Below, piece by piece: positions 10,201 through 21,948 of a stretch of DNA of 64,000 nucleotides; within the stretch, counting starts at the first letter, position 1, and each line of letters opens with the position of its first letter. The stretch spans positions 32,039,376 to 32,103,375 of the forward strand of contig NC_085872.1 in assembly GCF_034702125.1 (NCBI RefSeq). Direction: 5' to 3'. The translations under genes were made by a program, and so were the position numbers. The stretch comes from Engraulis encrasicolus (taxonomy: Eukaryota; Chordata; Actinopteri; Clupeiformes; Engraulidae). The notes under the pieces were generated by a model, which did no database searches, was not told the origin of the DNA, and was given only the letters and a program-made list of their open reading frames with translations.

Positions 10201-11097
10201 GTTGCTAAATATATTGAGGACGGTGGAAAAGTATGGCTGAATGTTAACATGATGCTTGTTTGACTTAAGGCTGGGACAGTGATACGTCTGCCATCATACT
10301 GCTGCTACATCTGCTACCGCCATCCGCACAGGGACGCAAGAAGCCAGGGAAGATATCAGCATCTAATGCAGTGGATCACCTCATCAAATTCCAAAAGGTA
10401 CACTAGAATTATATTTGACAAGGAATCAAGTCCTCCCACCACCCCTCCACTCCAACAACACTTCATACCCCATACATGAAGCCTTTCCTTAGACCAGACT
10501 AGACCACCACCGTCCCCTCGGCACACACAAACACACACACCATTTATAGTCGGGGAGTATAGTATAGTATAGTATGCCCTTTATTATCCCGTCATGGGGA
10601 AATTCATTTGTTGCAGCAGTAACATACAGATTGTGCAAAAACAGCAGACAGCATACATACAACACAGGACCAGGAGGTTAAAAAAGTATATATAAGATAG
10701 ATAAAAATAGAGATTGAATAGAGAGTGATGTCATGTTATTGTTCTAATAAATTGTGTTATTGAATGTGTTTTGTCACAGACGGGAACAAGCCTGCAGCAG
10801 CATCTAGACAACATCACTGAAAGCCGTCAGCCCTACCTCCTTGCACAGGGACCCACAAAAAGCAGCATTCACTCCTTCTTCATTGCCATCGACAAGCACG
10901 CACTTCCATGCCAAGGCACCACCTCAGTCGGAGCCCTGGATGAACTCTTCAAGGCCCACTTTGTCTTTGGTACATCTTACAGTCCTGCCTTGAACAACTT
11001 TTTCACTTTTCTCCAAACTTCCATTTACAACATTGATGTAGGGAAAACTAAGGAAACGCCAAGAATTGCAGAGTTACGAGCTAGAATGGTGCGTTAG
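7203..11097 (+). CDS. SAMD3-like teleost protein, 10 coding exons, 528 aa
   Basis: Coding exons: 7203-7284, 7410-7559, 7913-8085, 8511-8647, 8758-8851, 9243-9351, 9459-9682, 10003-10174, 10270-10397 and 10780-11097 (TAG stop at 11095). Every intron is GT...AG, phases match across all nine junctions, and the joined frame is open for 1587 nt. The first ATG follows an acceptor by three bases. The protein has an N-terminal segment (K-F-N-I-P-E-D-R-W-L-D-L-K), an acidic linker with a tandem L-E-P-A-E-E-P duplication in exon 3, and a long conserved-looking C-terminal region with W-D-S-D and R-K-K-P-G-K-I-S-A. It resembles, from memory, the multicopy fish proteins annotated as sterile alpha motif domain-containing protein 3-like; no SAM domain is visible. 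Molecular function is unknown. The gene model is firm; the name is tentative. Confidence 0.85.
7745..7892 (+). mobile_element. L2-type/SINE 3' tail in intron 2
   Basis: Contains gtcgctctgttaaaaggcgt...gctaaatg followed by (taatg)n. This is the widespread fish L2-type 3' end shared by LINEs and their SINE partners. Only the tail is present. Confidence 0.7.
8256..8298 (-). ncRNA. Hammerhead-like ribozyme, minus-strand arm
   Basis: Exact reverse complement of the plus-strand motif at 8307-8349, so it has the same core, stems and predicted cleavage site. It would form only in antisense transcripts of the host gene. Confidence 0.6.
8307..8349 (+). ncRNA. Hammerhead-like ribozyme, sense to the host gene
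   Basis: Stem I is an exact 8-bp pair (GAGCGAAC 8307-8314 with GTTCGCTC 8342-8349). The core CTGATGA is at 8315-8321 and GAAA at 8332-8335. Stem III is minimal (A-C with G-U around a GC loop), followed by GTT, so cleavage would be expected after 8341. Stem II (8322-8331) is short and weak, GC with GC plus an unpaired C after the core. This matches the type I minimal architecture known from Penelope-like elements. Activity is untested, and pairing with the other palindrome arm would compete with folding. Confidence 0.65.
8905..9197. mobile_element. MITE in intron 5
   Basis: Inverted ends ggtaac.ctttattttagtg / cactaaaataaagtgttacc flank a non-coding body with further inner complementarity (caaacatttgttagg and its inverse). 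Confidence 0.85.
9752..9914 (+). mobile_element. LINE 3' tail in intron 7 (diverged copy)
   Basis: Same family as 36-249 and 13311-13510: gtctatgtc units, the block 'atttcaaattctttgtatga', a degenerate caataaag and a ttgacttgac tail. Clearly older than the other two copies. Confidence 0.7.
10545..10720 (-). mobile_element. LINE 3' tail, antisense, in intron 9
   Basis: Read on the minus strand, it has gaatttccccatgacgggat followed by AATAAA and a short (ACTAT)n tail, typical of the 3' ends of fish CR1/Rex-type LINEs. The exact family is uncertain. Confidence 0.6.
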
Positions 11098-11140
11098 ACT
11101 CAAAGGATAACTTAAGCCACTATCAACATGCAGCTGTAAT

Positions 11141-11459
11141 GCTCACACTACCCTGGAATTGTCAGTACCTGAGATTTTTTTCCAGCCTTTTCTGAGATCC
11201 TGGTCATTGTAATGGGGGCAGGTGTTTGTTTACATTTAAAAAAAAAACATCTTGATTTATTCCCAAAAACATTAAAAAGGTTATGCAACATCAGCAGACA
11301 ACTAGCAACCAGTGATACCTCTTGAGAAAATATTTGTAGTAGGCCTATGTTAAGAATTTTTAAAAAGTAAACAAAAGCTGCCCCCATTACAATAGCTCAG
11401 ATTTCTGAAAGAAAAAAATTGACATCACCGGGTTCTGACAAGTCAAGGGTAGCGTGAGC
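11141..11459. mobile_element. Long-TIR MITE downstream of the gene
   Basis: The ends gctcacactaccct / gggtagcgtgagc are inverted, and the complementarity extends inward to tgtaatgggggcag / ctgcccccattaca. No coding capacity. Probably transcribed as part of the 3' UTR if the UTR is long. Confidence 0.8.
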
Positions 11460-11500
11460 AATGCAACAGCTTATTGAAATTGACTGAAGTGGTCCTTTAA

Positions 11501-11823
11501 AGTGACACTGTCCCATTTTTGGAAAAAGCTTATTTTACACCTCCCCTTGGTTTTACTGGTCTCGTATACTTTCAACCGTTCTCGGGTTATGGGAGTGCAA
11601 ATTTTACCTCCAAGCTAGCAGTTAACATTGAGTCCTATGACACCAGTTAGCCACCAGCTGGTTTCATAGGACTCAATGTTAACTGCTAGCTTGGAGGTAA
11701 AGTTTGCACTGCCATACCCAGAGAACAGTTGAAAGTAAAGGAGAACGGTAAAACCCTATTATTGAACTCAAGGGGAGGTGTAAAATAATGTAAAATAATT
11801 TCCAAAAATGGGACAGTATCACC
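11501..11823. mobile_element. Palindromic MITE with TTAA target duplication
   Basis: TTAA lies on both sides (11497-11500 and 11824-11827). The ends agtgacactgtccc / gggacagtatcacc are inverted, and a long inner stem meets near 11645 (ggactcaatgttaactgcta and its inverse). TTAA duplication points to a piggyBac- or Kolobok-type element. Confidence 0.85.
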
Positions 11824-12574
11824 TTAAACAATTTAGTGCTTTCTAAATGATCTTGGTGGAGTAAACGAACAATCTTGGAAGGCATCTCAAATTATTACAT
11901 GGGCTCTGTACGGGAAGGACTCTTTATCTTCAATGTGGCCAAGTGGGATGCTCATGTTTGTTCAATAGTTGTTGTTGTTCTTTTTTTTGGGGGGGGGGGG
12001 GGGGGGGGCGCGCGAAAGTGAGCAAGTGCCATGTGAATAGTGTGTGTGTTATTGCTGATGTTGAATCACCACACTGTCAAAGTATTTGGGGTAGTGGTAA
12101 TGCAAATCCAGCAGAACAGCCATATGGGGCAGAAGTTGAGTCAGAGCCAGCATTATCCTCACAGCACCTTGTAAATAATTGTGCCTCTGTCATTTCTGTT
12201 GTGACTACTTTTGGAAGATATTGTCCAGAAAATTCATGAGCATGCAAAAGAGTGTGTCATTCAGTTGTGATCATACAGGACAAAAAGGTGCTGCTCACCA
12301 TACCTTTATTTACAGAAGCTGTTCAAGAACATTTATTTGCTTCTGAAGTGACTCGGACAAAGATTTTGTTGCTTTTCCAAAAAGAAAAAAAGATTTTGTT
12401 GCTTTTCATGTTGATGATCTTCCTTATCCAAGAATGGAGAGAATGACTCGCTATGTACATTGAACCACATTGTTTTCTCCGAGGAGTTATTGGCAAATAA
12501 ATGCTGCTACAGTACTTTGATTGTATGTATTTTCTTATGTTATAGCAGTTAAAAGCAATACTATTTCAGTAGTA
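11824..12574. other. Unique sequence with T8-G20 tract
   Basis: The T8-G20 homopolymer is at 11981-12008. The remainder contains a local duplication (agattttgttgcttttc twice near 12362 and 12392) and short open frames without motifs. It could be distal 3' UTR. Confidence 0.35.
12496..12501 (+). terminator. Possible distal polyadenylation signal
   Basis: Canonical AATAAA about 1.4 kb past the stop codon of the SAMD3-like gene. Its use is unproven. Confidence 0.25.
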
Positions 12575-12940
12575 TAATGTACACTATATAGTGTATTTTA
12601 AAAATGGAAACTACTCAATGTGGTGAATTAATTTTATATAAAATGAAATAAATATACACTATGTGGTGTATTTTAATAATGGAAACTACTCTATGTAGTG
12701 AACTAATTTTATATAAAATGAAATAAATATACACTATGCGGTGTATTTTAATAATGGAAACTACTCTATGTAGTGAAATAATTTTATATAAAATGAAATA
12801 AATACACACTATGTAGTGTATTTTAATAATGGAAACTACTCTATGTAGTGAACTAATTTAATATAAAATGAAATAAATATACACTATTTAGTGTATTTCA
12901 ATAATGGAAACTACTCTATGTAGTGAAATAATTTTACTCT
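12575..12940 (+). repeat. 75-bp tandem repeat, about 4.8 copies
   Basis: The start motif ..cactat.. recurs at 12580, 12655, 12730, 12805 and 12880, an exact 75-bp period. Each unit contains the palindrome-like pairs acactat.tagtgt and ctactctatgtagtg. Confidence 0.95.
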
Positions 12941-12944
12941 GGCA

Positions 12945-13222
12945 GTGTAAAGAGATCAGTGTTTTTACACATTTCATTGTCAATTTCGACACAATGTAGA
13001 GTCAGATTAACTCTGAAAATCTTACACTGTCTATAGTGTTAAATATTTTTACACACCTCTGTTAATTTTGACACAAAATAGAGTAAAATTAACTCTAAAA
13101 ATCTTACACTGGCCAAAGAGTAAATTTTACACTATTTTTGAGCGGGACCAAATGTTATCTGACAGGGGGTTAAATTTAACTCTTAAAGAGTAAAATTGAC
13201 ACTCCAGTTTTTACTGTGTGTG
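12945..13222. repeat. Dispersed repeat with 'actctaaaaatcttacact' units
   Basis: Two diverged internal units, and a right end (gacactccagtttttactgtg) that is the inverse of the left end of the repeat at 4708. It follows directly on the 75-bp array, which may have expanded from its edge. Confidence 0.6.
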
Positions 13223-13310
13223 GACACTCCCAGCATCTGCTCCATTCCATGTAGTCAGGGGCGAGTACAAACACAACTTTGCCTGAATAGTCTTTAAGGG
13301 CTTAATGAGC

Positions 13311-13510
13311 AGTCTTGCACTTTAAATGTCTGTATGAGCAATGTCTACGTCCATACTGTCTATGTCCATGTATGAGTACTGTCTATGTCTATACTGTCTA
13401 TGTCCTTACCTAGATTAGTCTATGTCTGCATGGGAGAGCAAGAAACGCAATTTCAAATTCTTTGTATGACCAGTGCATGTAAAGAAATTGACAATAAACT
13501 TGACTTGAAT
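13311..13510 (+). mobile_element. LINE 3' tail (copy 2)
   Basis: Almost base-for-base the same as 36-249; the clearest difference is a one-base indel. It ends in caataaacttgacttga. Confidence 0.75.
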
Positions 13511-13587
13511 TGAATTGAATTCAACTTGCCTGTGCACAGCAGAACAAATACTCTTTGCACACTTTTCTTGACACACGTGTATGCCTG

Positions 13588-13959
<372 letters not shown>

Positions 13960-14190
13960 GTTCATCTTCCCCAACCTTAGCTTACGTAATGTGTGTGTCC
14001 AAAACAGAGCATGCATGTTGCTGTGGTAAGAAGAGGGATGGCGGTAGTGATTGAAGTAGTGCAGAGGGAGGGGTGTGCGTGGGCGAGATTAGAGGGTTAA
14101 CCTCTTCAAACATCACAGCCCTTCCCTTGACACCACCGCACCTGCGAACTGCTCCTGTACACCCATCTGCTGTGTGCTGCCGCCCACGCA

Positions 14191-14211
14191 CGCACACACA
14201 CACGTACACAC

Positions 14212-14304
<93 letters not shown>
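14191..14304 (+). repeat. (CA)n microsatellite
   Basis: CACG-interrupted at its left edge, then pure CA. Confidence 0.97.
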
Positions 14305-14307
<3 letters not shown>

Positions 14308-15011
14308 TACATATACAGTGCTGCACATACACACACATTTCACCCACACAATACAACTACACGTGAGCCCATAACCAGAGAAAGTGCAAGAGAGAACACC
14401 TCTGGCAACAATTTTTAAAAGGCGAATTATCTCACTCATGAAACAAGATGATGAAGGAAAATGAAGGTGGTTAAGATGTCAAATTGTCAGTGATATCGGA
14501 TGAGTCCACCCAGTTTTATTTGCATAATAGCTGTTTGGTTTGGATACAGGAGCAATGTTGGGCTTAACTGGTGGAATGAAACGTTGTGTCTGTCTGTGAG
14601 TCAATAGCAGCTTTATGTGTATCTGTTACAACAGCAAACAAATGCTGCTGGAAATACATTGCTCCCAGTGTTTCTCTCTGGAGAGCAGCAGCGAGCATGC
14701 TCTTAAGTATGGATGCCTTCATTCAGGCTGCCATTGGGCTCAGATATATTTATCTCCAAGAATAGAAAAACACAAACAAAGAAAATAACATCCATCTCAC
14801 GGGGCCCAGGATCAACTGCAGGCAGGCTCGAGAGACATTTCTGTGTTCCTAGAAGATGACACGATGCTTCTTGTGAATGCAGTTTACATAGGGTAGGAGG
14901 AGTGACGCACGGCTTACTTTTCCTGTGGTGCTGGCAATCAGGCCTCAGCAGAAAGGGTGACTATGGCGTTGGGGTAAGCCTCTGTTCAAATGGATCTCAC
15001 AAATGACGGTA
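14305..15011. other. Non-coding unique sequence
   Basis: No exon, RNA gene or repeat recognised. Confidence 0.4.
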
Positions 15012-15019
15012 TATGCAAC

Positions 15020-15354
15020 CAGGGAAGCTGACAGGGGGAGACAAAGGGGATAGTCGTCCTGGGCCTAGGGCAGAGGTGCACCTTGTCACCAGGCTAGGCA
15101 GGCAGCCGTCTGGGGGGCCCCAAGCCCCTGGATGGTGAATAACAGCTCACACTTTACAGCTGTAGTGGCAATTTTTGTTTCAAATGTTCATTCCTTTGAA
15201 TTTTCGCTTGGGGGCCCCACCTGACCCTAGACCGCCTCTGGCCTAGGGACAGAGGGGGGCAGAGAATTGGCTTCTCAATACATTGTATATATTGGGTGAG
15301 GGGCCCTTTCAGATGACTTTGTCATGGGCCCAGCCAAAGCTGTCAGTGGTCCTG
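15020..15354 (+). mobile_element. hAT-like MITE (outer of a nested pair)
   Basis: The ends cagggaagctgacag and ctgtcagtggtcctg are near-inverted and flanked by a perfect 8-bp duplication, tatgcaac, at 15012-15019 and 15355-15362. Eight-bp duplications are diagnostic of hAT. The element at 44884-45041 is the same family in reverse orientation. Confidence 0.85.
15071..15240. mobile_element. hAT-like MITE inserted in the outer MITE
   Basis: Ends cagaggtg / cgcctctg, flanked by a perfect 8-bp duplication gcctaggg at 15063-15070 and 15241-15248. Its position inside 15020-15354 gives a clear order of insertion. Confidence 0.88.
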
Positions 15355-15362
15355 TATGCAAC

Positions 15363-16258
15363 ATACAGTATGCATGCCCATGCAACACAGGAAAAGGGTT
15401 CACCGAACTCGTATAATGGGAGGGCAGAGAGGAGGAGGCAGATGGAGAGAGTGGCCAAGGTGGGATAACCATGCAGCCGACCCATATGGTGGCCAAGGTG
15501 CATACACAGACTCTGCAAGCATATGCCTGAACCCCAGGGATTTATGGACCGCACTCGGATATAGTCCCCAGGAGTGGAAATGGCTTCACGAGAGGTCATA
15601 TTCAGTGCGTTTTGAGGTCTGTTCGCAGTCAGGGCATCCCCAGAGGCTTTCCATGACCTGAGCGCTCACGGCTACCAGCTGCTGTTGTGTTGTGCTTGTG
15701 TTCCGGTATGGGCAACGCTTCCTGGGGAATGGCAGGCTTAATTGAACGGGGAGTACGAATTGAACCCTCCCAGGAGGCACGAATAAGAAAAGGGGGCAGA
15801 TCTGTGTCTTCCTATCCTGCTAAAAGGGCAAAGATGTGTAATTGGTTTGACCTAGCGTCTCCCTAGAGTGTAGCCTATGTAGCACAGACCTGTGTGGAAA
15901 GCCAGCCACTGTGAAGGCTGCAGAGAGATGAGGTCCCAGCAAGATTCTGATAGTGGCCATGGTACTGTGAGAGATTCTAAATGTATTGTATATTTCCATC
16001 CACTATTTGTTTACATTTATTATTTTACCCAGTTATATAAAAGGTGGCAGATACCATACAAGATGAGAATGGTCATATTTCCTACATAACAAAAACATTT
16101 CTGCTTTTAACTTCAGAAGAATATCCACAAATTGTCAAGTAAAAAAAAGCAGAGGGCAAAAAAACTAGGCCTGGTTTCAGCAATAACCCTAAAATACAAT
16201 CCAAGAGGAGTGAAATCCAATAGGAAAGGTAAACATCCCACATGAGAATTGGAAAGGG

Positions 16259-16260
<2 letters not shown>
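15363..16260. other. Non-coding unique sequence
   Basis: Open frames at 15356-15661 and neighbours have no splice context or motif. Nothing else recognised. Confidence 0.4.
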
Positions 16261-16356
<96 letters not shown>

Positions 16357-16375
16357 TGTTTGTGTGTGTGTGTGG
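16261..16375 (+). repeat. (TG)n-(CGTG)n microsatellite
   Basis: A TG run, then about 17 tetranucleotide CGTG units, then TG again. Confidence 0.97.
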
Positions 16376-17220
16376 GGTAATCATTTCAGGTCTGTTTCTC
16401 AGCAGTTATAGGGGATATCATTTTGAAGGCACCTGGGGGAAAACCCATTTCCGGGCCGAGAACTAATGGAGTGGTACTTCCCTGTGCACCTTCGGCAGAC
16501 TAACACTGAGCTACAAGAGGGGTAATGGGGTCTTCCGTCCTGGGGTCATGGAGATGCACTCTTGCTCTGTGATCTCTTGCATTAAAACCAAAAGTGATTC
16601 AGGGTTTTGGTAGCAGCGGTGATCAGTAGTGTGTATCAGCAACTGAGCCAGTGAAAGAGGAGGCACATCACTGCCTGCGCACAGCCCCACTGACCCCAGC
16701 AGTTATTAGGTTTTTCTATTCATTTTCTGGGGTTACGCCCGGTGAAGGTCATGAGCTGGTTTATAGACCAATAAAAGCAGCAATAGCTCAAAGACTTCTT
16801 ATCGTGAGCCTTGATTAAAAGAGCTTACTTGAGAACAAATAAACTGGGTAAAGTGGGTGACATAGTTTCTATAGTTCTAGAGTTTCTGATCAAGATTATC
16901 TTTATTTTTATTATTAAGGTATGTGAATTTGAGTCTCGTTTTTTTCTGCTGCCTATTGGCCATTATTTCCCAAAACATCTATGCTTAAACTGTTCTTTTG
17001 ATGTACTTATTACACAGAATATTATTTTCTGCAATTATAAGTAGGCCTACATTTCATTGCACTAGTGCTGGAGCACTACTAAATCAGGACTTCCGCACGC
17101 TTGCAGGATAATTAGTCTGCTAAATTGGCACATCGTTTAGACAGCTTTAAGTGCACTACTAGTTTGCTTTTGAAATTATGATCCAAAAATACTTTTCATT
17201 CATTCGGATCAAGGAGTGTG
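16376..17220. other. Non-coding unique sequence
   Basis: AT-rich from about 16800. No gene or repeat family recognised. Confidence 0.4.
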
Positions 17221-17224
17221 TTGA

Positions 17225-17580
17225 AGGTACACTGTGTAAGATTTATAGTTTTTTATTTCTAGAACTCATGCTACCCATTCACTAATGTTACATTTTTCAT
17301 AAGTACTTACCACCACCATCAAATTCTAAGTATTCATTATGACTGGAAAAATTGCACTTTTCATACATGAAAGGGGGATCTTCCCCTGGTCTGCCATTTT
17401 GAATTTCTAGAAATAGCCATCTTTAGCTGCTAAAATGACTGTACTTTGGCCATACTAGAAAATATTAGTTTATTACGTGTACACTTTCATGAAAATATCA
17501 AATTAGGCAATAGATAACACAGTTTCCATGAGGAGCATAGTTGCAGTACCTTTTTTGACCATTTCCTGCACAGTGTACCT
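17225..17580. mobile_element. MITE with TTAA-like flanks
   Basis: The inverted ends aggtacactgtg / cacagtgtacct are exact. The flanks are ttga (17221) and ttaa (17581), so a TTAA duplication with one mutation is likely. Confidence 0.8.
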
Positions 17581-17593
17581 TTAAAGTAATAAT

Positions 17594-17893
17594 GGGCAGT
17601 CATGTGTAAGCGGTTAGGGCGTCAGACTTGTAGCTCAAAGATTGCTGGTTTGACTACCGGCCCGACAGGTTGGTGGGGGGAGTAATTAACCAGTGCTCTC
17701 CCCCATCCTCCTCCATGACTGAGGTACCTTGAGCATGGTACCATCCCACCACACTGCTCCCTTTAGGGTACCATTTGGGGCTGCCTCCTTGCACGGGTGA
17801 GGCACAAATGCAATTTTGTTGTGTGCATTGTCCCCTTGTGTGCTGTCACAATGACAATGGGAGTTGGAGTTTCTCGTATGGGCCTTCACTTTC
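17594..17893 (+). mobile_element. tRNA-derived SINE, family 1 copy 1
   Basis: The head has an A-box-like gtaagcggttaggg and a decayed B-box region (ctggtttgactacc). The body has gggtgaggcacaaatgcaat and caatgggagttggagttt. A shorter, less decayed copy is at 35309-35504. Compared with that copy, this one carries about 90 bp of extra sequence after the head. Confidence 0.8.
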
Positions 17894-18161
17894 AAATAAG
17901 CATACTGTAAACCTACTTTTTCTTTGCACAAAAAGTATGAATGTACATGTAACATGATCAATACACTTTAGTCATGTTTCTATTATAATCAACTGTGCTT
18001 CTTTTTTTTAAACATGGGTTAGGTCCAATCACATCTACCATTACATACCTTCCAATTACTTTGCCACTGTCATAACATAAGAGATGATTTTTCAGGTCAT
18101 GATCAGAGTTAAAATACAGAAACCCTGATGAAAAGCAAGGTGGTGTCCTTCGTTGTGAGAT

Positions 18162-18230
18162 GTCTCTTTTAATCTTACCCGGGTCAGCCGCACGCCAGAC
18201 GAGCACCCCACCGCTTGGCCACGGCAGGGC
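18162..18230 (-). mobile_element. 69-bp tRNA-head mini-retroposon
   Basis: On the minus strand the insert reads like the 5' part of a tRNA: A-box TGGCCAAGCGG, D-arm and anticodon-like region, then acccgggt passing into an A-rich tail where the B-box should be. It is flanked by a perfect 12-bp direct repeat, tcgttgtgagat, at 18150-18161 and 18231-18242. Confidence 0.6.
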
Positions 18231-18360
18231 TCGTTGTGAGATCTCATGTGGTATGAGAGTTACTCCTGACCTGAAGAGAAAGCTCATTGAGCTGATTGAC
18301 CTTTTGGGATTATACTCCGACAGAATGTCACAAGATTACACTCAGAGCCACTGTAACACA

Positions 18361-18418
18361 TACACGCACGCACACACGCACGCACGCACGCACGCAGGCG
18401 CGCGCGCACACACACACA
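18361..18418 (+). repeat. (CACG)n/(CA)n microsatellite
   Basis: Mixed CACG and CA units with a CGCG core. Confidence 0.95.
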
Positions 18419-18618
18419 TGCATACGGCCACTTTCTCACTTCTAAGCTAGTCTCCAGCACACATTATTTTATCGCCATGATATGTAGATCAATACCTATA
18501 CTAAACATTATTTCATGGCTAGAGGTCATTCCTATTGGAAATTGGAATCAAACTCACAAGGACTTAATGCATTATACGGTCTGGATTCCGTATGTAGAGG
18601 TCACACAAGCATGCATGT

Positions 18619-18755
18619 ACGCACACACACACACACACACACACACAAAGACACACACTCAAAGACACACACACACACACACGCACACGCACACGCACAC
18701 GCTCACGCACACGCACACACACACGCACTCACACACACGCACACGCACACGCACA

Positions 18756-18794
<39 letters not shown>
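18619..18794 (+). repeat. Interrupted (CA)n microsatellite
   Basis: CA runs with periodic CACG and CTCA interruptions. Confidence 0.95.
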
Positions 18795-18795
<1 letters not shown>

Positions 18796-20543
18796 TACAA
18801 CTACACCTCACACATTACTTTTCTGTAAACATACATATAGTGGTTCCACCATATCAGAGTGGTTTTCTTCTCCACTGTATGATTTAGACCTACTGCTGAG
18901 GTTTTACATGACACAACTCACCTGGCAATGCTCCACTCTGTGCTCTAAATTGGAAAAATACACACCACCTCCCTCCACCATACAAACACACAAATCTAAG
19001 ACAAATTGTGCAACGCTCCTCCTGAGGGTACTTTTTATTGCAAGTGGGGATCATCTCGATTTAAAACTAGAACTGTTTTATCGAACTACGCCCAATACAC
19101 AGAGCTTGGTCAGTCAAGATTACTCTGGCTAAATGTGGTACTGCTCTTTATCTCAAGAGTGAAAGATCAAGCTATTAGAGACTGCGACCCTGCCAACCCC
19201 TATGATAAAGATCTGGAATTAAACTTGGCAGAGAAAGAGAAGGACTAAACTGAATCGCTTCGTTTCAAGGTAAACAACAAGAAAAAGGAAAGATTAGTTG
19301 TGTTTGTACAGCAGCTTGAAATTGCCCACCAGCCTCGTAAAAAACAATTACGGTGTCAAGGAGATATATACATTTGTTTACTTGGAGCAAAGGAAAATTG
19401 CACGAAAATGAAAAAAGCTCTATTTGTTGTCGACTTTCCTCCTTTCCTTCCCTTGCATGTCTCCTTTTTAATTTGGATTCCGTATTTCATATTGATCAAC
19501 ACAGATAGTAATCATAAGAAACATTTGGGTGTGGAAACTTGGCTGGCTTTTTGAGGAGTGATAGGATAAATGAATAAAATTGATTTTGTGAAACAATTGC
19601 AGAACATTAATCTGAGAAACAGCTCTGTCCTTTGTAAACTCCACTTCCGCCGCACTTCCCTCCATAAATAGTGCATTTCCTCGGCCAGCCAAATAGCAGC
19701 CAGGGCATCTAATAGGATGGTGGCGTGTGGAGGGGAAATGCATCTATGGCCTGTCCCATTTACTGGCCACCATAATCCATCAACAGGTGAAACTGTTGAA
19801 AGAAAAGCCCTTGTACTCTGTTTTCCACACGGCTTTGGGGAAAATCTCAGTGTGGTGTGGTAGTCCTGTACCTATCAAACTGTGTGTTGGCATATGAATG
19901 ATGCTGGAAAAGGAAATATATATGCAGCGTAGTAGCTCTTGCGGTCCCTCAGACGTGAATGCAGCCATTTTGTAAGAGAGGTTAGCACTGGAGCAAACAC
20001 TTCCGATATGATGAATGCCGAGAGAGCCTGAGCAGAGGCCGGCATATTCAGGCAAAATCCAGTTTAAATTATTCCAGGTCGTGCACTGTGGAAGATTAAA
20101 TGCTCAAAACTAGTCACAAATTATGTAACTACATTTTAGTCACTAGACTTTGATGAACTGGCAAAGGAGCACATGAAAATGTATTCCAACAGCCCACACA
20201 GAAAAGGCTTATTTCTGTATCAGCGTGTAAGATGAACAGTTCTGTTTAGGGCCAGGCAATGCATCATTATGATTCATTGCAGCTCTGTCGTCTGTGAACG
20301 TGTTTAAAGTGTAGCCATGAGAGAAATCAACGCCTTCATCACATGACATCTGCTTTTCATGCTGTTGTTGAGCTGCAGACTTTTTAATCACTTAGCTCTG
20401 CAAAACATCTCGTTCTAATTGTGGAGAACTCGTACTTGAATCCCTTGTTGTGGAGTGAGGGACTGAGCAAACTATTGTACCATTGTGTATTAGATTGTTA
20501 AATAACAACAATATGGAACATGAAGTGAATGTCATTTACCAAT

Positions 20544-20547
<4 letters not shown>
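18795..20547. other. Non-coding unique sequence
   Basis: No exon with both splice signals and an open frame was found. No repeat family recognised. Confidence 0.4.
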
Positions 20548-20637
<90 letters not shown>

Positions 20638-20641
20638 TCTC
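20548..20641 (+). repeat. (TC)n microsatellite
   Basis: About 94 bp with a single interruption near the 3' end. Confidence 0.98.
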
Positions 20642-21047
20642 AGTCATGTCACACAACTTTGTGGCCTCTCGCTCCCTAACTGCTTGTCCATCCATTTTGT
20701 AAGGTCTGTTTATGGGCTCCGTAAGGTTAGACAGTGAAGAGAAGGGGGGGTGGTTTAAAATGGGGACCACCCAGTATGCCCCCATAACCTCTTGCCTCGG
20801 AGCGTTTATGACAGGCTCCCCTGACCCTGCAGCTATTGCCCCCCACCCCACTCCACTCCCACCCCCTCGTCCACCTCAGGGTGACAGGCCCATCACAGCT
20901 ATTTACCCAGAGTGCTCCTTGAACAGTGCCACGTTCTGCTGCCCCCAGCTCCGAATAGCATGTCACAGAGTGACAGGCGAGAGGGGTCAAGCACTATCAG
21001 TGGAATGGATAATCTCTGCTTTTATTCTGGTCAGCCTTCTGTGTAAC

Positions 21048-21540
<493 letters not shown>

Positions 21541-21759
21541 ATGTGCGCGTTTGCACACACGCACGTATGTAGTATATTTATTAAGGCAATAAAATATGAC
21601 GTGCATAACAAAGCAAAATAATAATTTCATGCATACCTTTGAGTCTGGTGGTGATTCATGCACTGCAATGCAGCCTCCGGCATATTGCCCTTTAGAGCCA
21701 GGTTTAGGGGAGCAACATTGTGTTGGTAATGTTGTGGAGGTATGGATAAAGATCACAAT

Positions 21760-21948
21760 GACTACGTTTACATGACGTTTTTAATTCCGAATGAATAATT
21801 CAGAGTTAAATAGTTCACTTGAGTTTACTTTGATCTTTCATTTAATTCAGAATTGTGAAGTGTTTACATGAAGTTTTCAAAGTGGAATTAAGCTTTATTC
21901 AGAATTAAAGTGAGTTGATTCTGAATTAAATGTCATATAAACGTAGCC
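21760..21948. mobile_element. MITE, family A copy 2
   Basis: Inverted ends gactacgtttacatg / catataaacgtagcc. The body shares gagtttactttgatctttc and ttcaaagtggaatta with 4431-4603. Confidence 0.8.

Noticed and set aside
11943..12446. Two in-line open frames after the SAMD3-like gene
   Set aside because: The first runs through a 20-G tract and neither has a recognisable motif; more likely 3' flanking sequence.
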